Assembly: GCA_905215575.1 (NCBI GenBank) | Contig: CAJMQV010000005.1 | Coordinates: 1 to 58,893 of the forward strand | Direction of reading: 5' to 3' | DNA length: 58,893 nt | Origin: an uncultured bacterium | Lineage (GTDB): Bacteria; Bacteroidota; Bacteroidia; Bacteroidales; Bacteroidaceae | Shown here: positions 52,830 through 58,893 of the stretch, in pieces | Layout of the letters: every line of letters starts with the position of its first letter | How positions within the stretch are numbered: position 1 is the stretch's first letter | Notes under the pieces: model-generated | The model's database searches: none | Told to the model about the DNA's origin: nothing | What the model saw: only the letters and a program-made list of their open reading frames with translations | Translations under genes and position numbers: made by a program

Positions 52830-54818
52830 TTAAGCCTTGGCGCTCAGTCGGGCTATCAGTTCGTTTCCCAGTTCGGTTTTCACCCGGATGTGCTCCAATA
52901 CGGCCGTCACAAATGGGTTGCTGTTGAAGGCGCCGCGTACTTCCTCGAAGTCCATCTGCTGCTCTGTACGACTGCCGTCGGCTCCGAAACCGGTCATGGC
53001 GCTGAGTGAAAATTCCTTGCGCGCATCTTCATAAACCATACGGTCGAGTCCCACCACTGCGGCTTGCCAGCGCTGCACGATGTCGATCACATCCTGACGG
53101 GATATCGTTTCGGGATTCAGATGATAGTATTCCAGAATCTTGCCGTAGGCCCAGGTCCATTCATAAGCATAATAATTCCGATGCATTTCGGCAAAGCGTT
53201 CGTGCATCTGATCCACCGTGCGGACACGTTCCTGCTCGATATCGTCCATCAGACACTCCACTTCGCTTTTCGGAGCAATCAGTCCGGAAATATCTACCCA
53301 ATCCCCTTCACCAATCGGACAGTCGGGCTTCAGCCAAACACGCAGAGCCTCATCGTCCGTATATTCCAACTGTTCCAGGCGCTTGATAATCGAGTTGCCA
53401 AGGAACTTCTGAATGGCTGTTTCATAGAACATGATTCCTTTGTTCAAGGCTGAGTTCTTGATTTTAGCGCTCTGATAAGAGTATATTTCAGACGTTTCGC
53501 CCGATACCCGGGCCAGTTCTTTCAGAATACGGCGTCCGTTCATCATCTTTTGAATGGTATACGGACTGAGCAGATTGTAGTTAATCTGGTCCAGACGATG
53601 CGGATCGGTACGCTTGTCGCGCTTCGGCCATTTCTGGGCATCGCGGATAGTTCCCACACTGCGCAAATTGACTCCCGGTACCAGATAAGTGGTGTTCTGC
53701 TCTTCAATCAGATAAGAGAACGGCAGATTCGTGGTGTCAGGATGGTGCACATGACGGCCCATCACCAGTGAAAAGGCTCCGATACGAGCCGGCCAAAGCA
53801 CATACGAATCGGAAGTAGTCTTCGCACCGCGCTCCAGAGTACCCTGATGAATCGGTCCCAGTTTATACATGTGGTTACTTTGGTTGGAACCCGAACCTGC
53901 GTTCATAAAGGAAAACATACCGGCTATCAACAAGGTAGACTTGTGATGCGTCACCGTAAACGGACCGGCAAAAATGGCGCAGGCTTCCCCGTTTTCCTCC
54001 TGACAGTTGCTGAAGAACAGAGAATCGGATGCGGAATACGTGTGCCCCATATGGCAGGCCTGACCGACAAAGCAACGGGTCAGCATCGTACCGTCTTCCA
54101 CACGAGAGCCGCTGGAAATAATAAAATCATCGCAAATCACCCCCTGCCCGATGTGAACAGGAGCTGCCTCATTACTGTTCAGACTTCCGTTCTTCAAGCG
54201 ACCGGCTCCCTTGATCTTGGCAAAATCACCGATACGAACATTTCGTATATATCCGGAATCCACTATCGTAACATGACTGCCAATGGTTCCTATTTCCGAG
54301 GCATGGATATCGGCATATTCCTGAATAATATGACGCATCTTGTCAATCAGCAAAGGACGATGACGGTACAAAGCCATGAAATAAGCCTGATGAGCCGACA
54401 GATGATCATGGATGAGCACCTCGCGACCACCAGTTTCGTTCAGCACAGACACCTCGACTCCATTACCGAAGCGGGTCTTACCGTCGACCAGAATCGTATC
54501 GACGTTTTCAATAAAGGTATGGTCACCGATACAATAATTCGCGATGTAGTTCTTTACGTTTTCAATCAGACAGTTGTCACCCACGGTGACATGATGCAGG
54601 GTGACATTCCTCAACCCGGAATGCTTCACAATGCCTCCACTCAGAGTAAACTCCGCATCAAACACTCCGAGACGTACTCGCCCAGAGAAACGGGTCTGGC
54701 GTACATAATCCGGTGAAAAGCCTTCGGCCACCTCTATATGTTGCCAATCATCCGCCTCGCAAAACTGCCGTTTCAGGCAATCAATCTCCTCCTTCGTTAG
54801 TTTGCGATAAGTCTTCAT
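52830..54818 (-). CDS. DUF4954-family left-handed beta-helix protein
   Basis: 662 residues, cytosolic by composition (no signal peptide). Residues about 45-340 are hexapeptide-like beta-helix turns (LRNVTLHHVTVGDNCLIENV, ICDDFIISSGSRVEDGTMLT), as in acyl- and nucleotidyl-sugar transferases. The second half is helical and includes RRILKELARVSGETSEIYSY. It matches DUF4954, a Bacteroidetes-conserved family with no known reaction. The hexapeptide domain suggests a sugar or nucleotide-sugar ligand, by fold only. It lies 45 bp downstream of hflX in the same direction. Confidence 0.87.
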   Translation of the reverse strand: MKTYRKLTKEEIDCLKRQFCEADDWQHIEVAEGFSPDYVRQTRFSGRVRLGVFDAEFTLSGGIVKHSGLRNVTLHHVTVGDNCLIENVKNYIANYCIGDHTFIENVDTILVDGKTRFGNGVEVSVLNETGGREVLIHDHLSAHQAYFMALYRHRPLLIDKMRHIIQEYADIHASEIGTIGSHVTIVDSGYIRNVRIGDFAKIKGAGRLKNGSLNSNEAAPVHIGQGVICDDFIISSGSRVEDGTMLTRCFVGQACHMGHTYSASDSLFFSNCQEENGEACAIFAGPFTVTHHKSTLLIAGMFSFMNAGSGSNQSNHMYKLGPIHQGTLERGAKTTSDSYVLWPARIGAFSLVMGRHVHHPDTTNLPFSYLIEEQNTTYLVPGVNLRSVGTIRDAQKWPKRDKRTDPHRLDQINYNLLSPYTIQKMMNGRRILKELARVSGETSEIYSYQSAKIKNSALNKGIMFYETAIQKFLGNSIIKRLEQLEYTDDEALRVWLKPDCPIGEGDWVDISGLIAPKSEVECLMDDIEQERVRTVDQMHERFAEMHRNYYAYEWTWAYGKILEYYHLNPETISRQDVIDIVQRWQAAVVGLDRMVYEDARKEFSLSAMTGFGADGSRTEQQMDFEEVRGAFNSNPFVTAVLEHIRVKTELGNELIARLSAKA

Positions 54819-54863
54819 AGCTACTGGTTTTTATAAAAACAAAAAGAGGGTGAAGAACTGTGG

Positions 54864-56126
54864 TTACAGTTCTCCATCCTCATCATATTTCTGAAACAAG
54901 AAATCGTTATACGGATACTTTTGCACGTGCAACTCGCGCACCTTATCATAAAGGACCTTACGGAACTCCTCGATATTGGTTTTCTGGCGGGCAGAAATAA
55001 AGATGCAGTTGTCGTTCATGCGAGCCATCCAGGTTTTCATCATATCGTCGAGCGAGATATTTTCCTTTGTGGCCGGAGTCAGATCATCTTCATCCTTCTC
55101 GGTCCAAGTATAGGCATCAACCTTATTGAACACGATCATCGACGGTTTGTCGCTGCAATCCAGATCGGCCAGTGTCTTCTCCACAACCTTGATCTGATCT
55201 TCGAAGTCAGGATGCGAAATATCTACCACATGCAACAGCAAATCAGCTTCGCGCACCTCGTCCAGCGTACTCTTGAAAGAGTCAACCAGATCGGTCGGCA
55301 ATTTTCGGATAAATCCTACCGTATCGGAAAGCAGGAAAGGCAAGTTGTCGATAATCACCTTACGCACCGTAGTGTCCAAAGTAGCGAAAAGTTTGTTTTC
55401 CGCAAAGACCTCGCTCTTGGCCATCAGGTTCATCAGCGTACTCTTACCCACATTCGTATATCCTACCAACGCTACACGGATCATTCGTCCGCGGTTGCTG
55501 CGCTGGGTGGTCTTCTGCCGGTCAATCTCAGCCAGACGCTGCTTCAAGAGCGACATACGGTTCAAAATGATACGGCGGTCCATTTCCAACTGGGTTTCAC
55601 CCGGACCACGCAGTCCCACAGAACCTTTACCACCACCGGAACCGGAACCACCTCCCTGACGTTCCAAGTGCGTCCACAAGCGTTGCAGTCGGGGCAACAT
55701 ATAGCGATACTGCGCCAGTTCCACCTGAGTCTTCGCGTTGGCCGTCTGGGCACGCATGGCAAAGATATCCAGAATGAGCGAAGTACGGTCCAGAATCTTG
55801 ACCTTTAAGGCTGCCTCAATGTTACGTATCTGCTTGGCCGACAATTCGTCGTCGAAAATCACCATACCGATTTCACGCTCCGCTTCTTCTTCGGCTTCGA
55901 TATAGGCTCGTATCTCCTCCAGCTTACCTTTACCCACATAAGTCACGGCACTCGGACCGGCAGCACGCTGGGTAAAGCGCTTCACGGTAACCGCTCCAGC
56001 CGTATCGGCCAAAAACTCCAACTCATCCAGATACTCGTTGGTTTTGCGCTCATCCTGCTGTTGTGTAATCAGACCGACCAGGATGGCAGTTTCGGCCTGA
56101 GCTTCTGATATTACAAATTCTTTCAT
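54864..56126 (-). CDS. hflX: GTPase HflX
   Basis: Ribosome-associated GTPase that splits stalled or stressed ribosomes. It has 420 residues. The N-terminal HflX domain ends in a helical region with the Gly-rich loop GGGSGSGGGKGSVGLRGPGE. The G domain has G1 VGYTNVGKSTLMNLM, G3 LLSDTVGFIRKLPTDLVDSF, G4 VFNKVD and G5 FISARQKTNIEEF. It has its own promoter, and the DUF4954 gene follows it. Confidence 0.95.
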   Translation of the reverse strand: MKEFVISEAQAETAILVGLITQQQDERKTNEYLDELEFLADTAGAVTVKRFTQRAAGPSAVTYVGKGKLEEIRAYIEAEEEAEREIGMVIFDDELSAKQIRNIEAALKVKILDRTSLILDIFAMRAQTANAKTQVELAQYRYMLPRLQRLWTHLERQGGGSGSGGGKGSVGLRGPGETQLEMDRRIILNRMSLLKQRLAEIDRQKTTQRSNRGRMIRVALVGYTNVGKSTLMNLMAKSEVFAENKLFATLDTTVRKVIIDNLPFLLSDTVGFIRKLPTDLVDSFKSTLDEVREADLLLHVVDISHPDFEDQIKVVEKTLADLDCSDKPSMIVFNKVDAYTWTEKDEDDLTPATKENISLDDMMKTWMARMNDNCIFISARQKTNIEEFRKVLYDKVRELHVQKYPYNDFLFQKYDEDGEL

Positions 56127-56227
56127 CTAATATAATCCTTTCGTAATCTAAATCCGGTTTTCAAATACGAAGCAACTATAAACCGTTGACGCATCTTCTC
56201 ATAAACCGTCATGACATAAAATAAAGA

Positions 56228-56235
56228 CAAAGATA
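56228..56235 (-). promoter_or_regulatory. -7 box for hflX
   Basis: On the minus strand TATCTTTG is a perfect TAnnTTTG, about 100 bp before the hflX ATG. The surrounding sequence is AT-rich and the -33 is unclear. Confidence 0.5.
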
Positions 56236-56319
56236 GAATTAAAATTGTATTTTTCATAAAAAAGTACACACATAAAATCAGGAAAGGACACCCGAAATAC
56301 TTCTTTAGAGGAAAACCAA

Positions 56320-56355
56320 AAGAAGCACCTCCTGACCATAGAGATGCTTCTTTTG
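56320..56355 (-). terminator. Terminator after the Cbp1-like gene
   Basis: On the minus strand CAAAAGAAGCA and TGCTTCTTTTG (plus positions 56345-56355 and 56327-56337) form a stem with an 8-nt core loop, followed by a T-rich tail. It separates the upstream lipoprotein gene from hflX. Confidence 0.8.
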
Positions 56356-56377
56356 ATATATAAGACAATTGTGGAAT

Positions 56378-57241
56378 TTAGCGAACGCGAACCTGGATTA
56401 CCAGATACTTGCTCACACTCCAGAATTCAGTAGGATTGGTGATGTGCAGCACATACTGCCCCTTACTATCCTTCTCCAACTTATAAGTTCCGGCCGGATG
56501 ATTGGTCAGCAACTTGGCACTCTTGGAGTATGTTTTAATATTTGTGTTATAACGGATATCAATCTTGGTGAAGTAATCCTTGTTGAAGTTTCCGCTCTTC
56601 AGTACATCACCGTCCTGCAAAATCTTCTGCTCTTTCAATTCCGCTTTTGTTCCAAACACATACCAAGCCGTATTCAGCTGCTTGTCCTGAGCTGCCACGG
56701 TCTGGCTCTTGCTGCTATTTTCTGCTGCCAGATTCTCCACATCGTTGTTCAAACTGTTGATGGCCTCATCCTGCTGCGCAATCACAATGTCTTTTTCAGC
56801 CAGCTGGATTTCCAGTTCCTGAATGCGCTGTTTCTGTGTTTCCAGATCCTGAGTCAGTTTGTCGATTGTTTCTTTCAACTTATCGGCATTGATAGAGCTG
56901 GTACGCAGTTTGTCCTTCAGTTTGGCAATCATGTCGCGGTTCTGCGCCATGGTGCTCTGAATGAATTCCATATTTTCGCGGATGGCATCCTTGTTTGAGG
57001 CAGACTCCAAGTTACCGTCAGCCACAGCGATACGGCCTTCGGCCTCGTTAATGCGGCGGAATCCATCCTGGATCTCGTTGAATGTACCCATAATTTCATT
57101 CAACTCCTGATCCTTATTGTCGATAATGCGTTGCAGGGAATCACGCTCCGCTGCGGCAGAATTATCATTATTATTCTTGTTTCCGGTACAAGAAGCAGCC
57201 ATCAAAGATACACAGGCTGCCAAAAAGAAAAGTTTTTTCAT
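56378..57241 (-). CDS. Coiled-coil lipoprotein, Cbp1-like (putative collagen-binding adhesin family)
   Basis: 287 residues with a lipoprotein signal (SLMAASC, Cys18). Residues about 30-190 are one long coiled coil with heptad pattern (ETIDKLTQDLETQKQRIQEL, EIQLAEKDIVIAQQDEAINS). The C-terminal about 95 residues form a beta-rich domain (DIRYNTNIKTYSKSAKLLTN). A DSL triplet in AERDSLQ fits the Bacteroides O-glycosylation motif D-[ST]-[AILMVT]. From memory it resembles the Bacteroides fragilis Cbp1 family of collagen-binding glycoproteins, but I could not compare sequences. It lies 26 bp after rsmI, so probably shares its transcript. Confidence 0.75.
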   Translation of the reverse strand: MKKLFFLAACVSLMAASCTGNKNNNDNSAAAERDSLQRIIDNKDQELNEIMGTFNEIQDGFRRINEAEGRIAVADGNLESASNKDAIRENMEFIQSTMAQNRDMIAKLKDKLRTSSINADKLKETIDKLTQDLETQKQRIQELEIQLAEKDIVIAQQDEAINSLNNDVENLAAENSSKSQTVAAQDKQLNTAWYVFGTKAELKEQKILQDGDVLKSGNFNKDYFTKIDIRYNTNIKTYSKSAKLLTNHPAGTYKLEKDSKGQYVLHITNPTEFWSVSKYLVIQVRVR

Positions 57242-57267
57242 ATTCTTGTCATTTAAAATTTTACAAA

Positions 57268-58008
57268 TCAGGATTCGCTCTCGTCGTTTTCTTCTTCGTC
57301 TTTACGGTTTCGGTTCTTGTTTTTCTTTTTCTTTTCCACTTCCGCTCCGGCCAGAATAACGACAAACTCTCCGCGCGGCTCCACTTCCTGAAAATGTCCG
57401 AGCACCTCTTCCAAAGTTCCACGCACACACTCTTCGTGCACTTTAGAGATCTCACGGCACACAGCCACTTGTCTTTCCGCACCGTAGAATTCTATGAACT
57501 GTGCCAATGTTTTCACCAGACGATGAGGCGATTCATAAAAGATCATGGTACGCGTTTCTTCCTGCAAACTTTCCAAACGGGTCATTCTCCCTTTTTTAGG
57601 GGGCAAGAAGCCTTCAAAGGCAAAGCGGTCGCACGGCAGTCCCGATGAAACTAGAGCCGGCACAAAGGCCGTCGGTCCGGGCAGGGCTATGACCTGAATA
57701 CCGGCCTGCACCGCTGCACGCGCCACCAGAAAACCCGGATCAGAGATTCCCGGAGTACCGGCATCGGAGACTACGGCAATGTTCTCGCCTCTTTTGAGCC
57801 GTTCCACAATTCCGCTCACCGTTTGGTGTTCATTAAACTTATGGTAGGAGATCATGGCGTTGCGGATTTCAAAATGCCGCAACAGATTCCCCGAGGTGCG
57901 CGTGTCTTCGGCCAGAATCAAATCTGCCTCGCGAAGCACTCTGAGCGCACGATACGTGATGTCCTCCAAATTGCCCACCGGTGTGGGCACAAGATAAAGT
58001 ATACCCAT
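57268..58008 (-). CDS. rsmI: 16S rRNA (cytidine1402-2'-O)-methyltransferase
   Basis: Methylates C1402 in the 30S decoding centre; tetrapyrrole-methylase fold. From ATG 58008 it has 246 residues starting GILYLVPTPVGNLEDITYRA. SAM-site and catalytic motifs include ADLILAEDTRTSGNLLRHF, AVVSDAGTPGISDPGF and VIALPGPTAFVPALVSSGLP. The C-terminus is Lys/Arg/Asp-rich. The frame extends to 58071, but a TATTTTTG box at 58029 would lie inside that extension, so the shorter, conserved start is used. The leader is then only about 14 nt. Confidence 0.94.
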   Translation of the reverse strand: MGILYLVPTPVGNLEDITYRALRVLREADLILAEDTRTSGNLLRHFEIRNAMISYHKFNEHQTVSGIVERLKRGENIAVVSDAGTPGISDPGFLVARAAVQAGIQVIALPGPTAFVPALVSSGLPCDRFAFEGFLPPKKGRMTRLESLQEETRTMIFYESPHRLVKTLAQFIEFYGAERQVAVCREISKVHEECVRGTLEEVLGHFQEVEPRGEFVVILAGAEVEKKKKNKNRNRKDEEENDESES

Positions 58009-58028
58009 TTCTTTTTTTCTGATACGGG

Positions 58029-58036
58029 CAAAAATA
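58029..58036 (-). promoter_or_regulatory. -7 box for rsmI
   Basis: On the minus strand TATTTTTG fits TAnnTTTG, 20 bp before ATG 58008. It decides the rsmI start. Confidence 0.5.
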
Positions 58037-58130
58037 AATAAATTAATATTGTTTTCGAATATTCGTTGCAAAGATTTAACAGAAGTTTATCATTTCTACT
58101 TTCTTTCTCGTTTTTATAAAAAGGAAATAT

Positions 58131-58138
58131 TAATTTTG
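58131..58138 (+). promoter_or_regulatory. -7 box for tdk
   Basis: TAATTTTG is a perfect TAnnTTTG, 38 bp before the tdk ATG. A T-run at 58111-58115 may act as -33. Confidence 0.5.
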
Positions 58139-58176
58139 CAGCCTGATCATCACCAAAAAAAGATTCACAACAGACA

Positions 58177-58785
58177 ATGGAAACGAACGGAGAAAGAATG
58201 AGAAGAGGCCGGATTGAAGTGATTTGCGGCTCCATGTTTTCGGGAAAAACCGAAGAACTGATCCGACGACTGAAACGGGCCAAGTTTGCCCGCCAAAGCG
58301 TGGAAATCTTCAAACCAGCCATAGACACGCGCTATTCGGAGGCCGACGTAGTGTCGCACGAAGGAAATTCCATTCATTCCACACCGGTGGAGTCATCATA
58401 CAGCATCCTGTTGCTGGGCTCCGACACGGAGGTTGTGGGTATCGACGAGGCGCAGTTCTTCGACGACAATCTGGTTCAGGTGTGCAACGAACTGGCCAAT
58501 CAAGGTACCCGCGTTATTGTGGCGGGCCTGGATCTGGACTTTTTGGGTGTGCCGTTCGGGCCGATTCCTGCCCTCTGCGCCATTGCCGACGATGTGACCA
58601 AGGTGCATGCCATTTGTGTGAAATGCGGCAACCAGGCCTATATCTCCCACCGCATCGTAAGCGACAACAAGCGTGTCCTGCTGGGTGAGCAGCACGAATA
58701 TGAACCGCTCTGCCGGGTTTGCTATCTGGAATCACTCAAAAAAGATCAGAACAAACAACACGAGGATACGCCCACACAAGAATAA
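58177..58785 (+). CDS. tdk: Thymidine kinase (type II)
   Basis: Salvage kinase for thymidine, 202 residues. The P-loop GSMFSGKTEELIRRLKRAKF is at about 18-37. The lid and active-site motif GIDEAQFFDD follows, then AGLDLDFLGVPFGP and the zinc-binding Cys pairs AICVKCGNQA and PLCRVCYLES. This is the TK1-like family, as in other Bacteroides. The N-terminus up to RRGRIEVICG is variable among relatives; an internal ATG at 58198 is possible. Confidence 0.95.
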   Translation: METNGERMRRGRIEVICGSMFSGKTEELIRRLKRAKFARQSVEIFKPAIDTRYSEADVVSHEGNSIHSTPVESSYSILLLGSDTEVVGIDEAQFFDDNLVQVCNELANQGTRVIVAGLDLDFLGVPFGPIPALCAIADDVTKVHAICVKCGNQAYISHRIVSDNKRVLLGEQHEYEPLCRVCYLESLKKDQNKQHEDTPTQE

Positions 58786-58806
58786 AATACACCTATTAAT
58801 ATAACC

Positions 58807-58893
58807 ATGAGAAAAGAGATCACATTCGACCGGTTTGTCTTCGAGTGCAATGTTATAATTTTGATTCGAATAAACTTTGATGACATGTTTCCC
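58807..58893 (+). CDS. Partial ORF at window edge, start resembles AI-2E-family transporter
   Basis: 29 codons from ATG 58807 run open to the end. The first 11 residues (MRKEITFDRFV) look like the start of the AI-2E transporter-like proteins that often follow tdk in Bacteroides. The following residues (FECNVIILIRINFDDMFP) do not look like the expected hydrophobic helix. Too short to assign. Confidence 0.3.
   Translation, partial: MRKEITFDRFVFECNVIILIRINFDDMFP

Noticed and set aside
58009..58071. Longer start for rsmI
   Set aside because: The family N-terminus GILYLVPTPVGN begins at 58008, and a -7 box lies within the extension.

Overview
This 58.9 kb window is chromosomal DNA from a member of the Bacteroidales, most likely Bacteroidaceae (Bacteroides/Phocaeicola-like). 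The evidence is repeated promoters of the TTTG / TAnnTTTG type used by the Bacteroidetes primary sigma factor, Bacteroidetes-only families (PorW/SprE and PorX homologues, DUF4834, DUF4954, SusC-type outer-membrane barrels), a DnaE with the N-terminal insertion usual in this phylum, and gene neighbourhoods (aroA to tsaE, psd-pssA, frr-rsgA-nfeD-floA) typical of gut Bacteroides. Most of the window is ordinary core genome. No CRISPR array, prophage or recognisable insertion sequence was seen.

Layout. 0.1-5.8 kb (minus): a complete tripartite RND efflux operon. 5.9-7.7 kb: a divergent LytS/LytTR two-component pair. 7.7-8.7 kb: tRNA-Gly(CCC) and a secreted GH16 glucanase. 8.8-15.5 kb: an AraC regulator divergent from a second RND operon whose pump gene carries one in-frame TAA. 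15.6 kb: tRNA-Pro(GGG). 15.7-23.2 kb: a long co-oriented run of aroA, a small membrane protein, an ABC-3 metal permease, PorW-like and PorX-like proteins and tsaE. 23.6-26.4 kb: a TonB-receptor-like barrel. 26.5-31.1 kb (minus): dnaE, trxA and a small acidic protein. 31.4-33.1 kb: phosphatidylethanolamine synthesis (psd, pssA) and a DUF4834 protein behind a sigma-54-type promoter. 33.3-34.7 kb: tadA and a TetR regulator. 35.1-38.0 kb: a frameshifted paralogue of the barrel. 38.0-40.1 kb: yraN, birA, pyrH. 40.2-44.3 kb (minus): an operon joining a VTC-type polyphosphate polymerase domain, a DUF4956 membrane protein, a DUF2490 barrel, a secreted protein with a T9SS-like C-terminus and a beta-helical DUF4353 protein. 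44.5-47.6 kb: frr, rsgA, nfeD, floA. 47.8-58.0 kb (minus): GH20 hexosaminidase, TlpA-like protein, class I fumarase, DUF4954 protein, HflX, a coiled-coil lipoprotein (Cbp1-like) and rsmI. 58.2-58.8 kb: thymidine kinase, then the first codons of a further ORF at the edge.

The most interesting parts are the 40.2-44.3 kb VTC/DUF4956 surface operon, the sigma-54-like promoters at 32.8 and 34.9 kb (the second beside a 35-nt perfect palindrome), the two single-lesion genes (RND pump, barrel paralogue), the PorW-PorX pair, and a 22-bp periodic repeat at 47.7 kb. All assignments come from reading motifs by eye. No database search was run.
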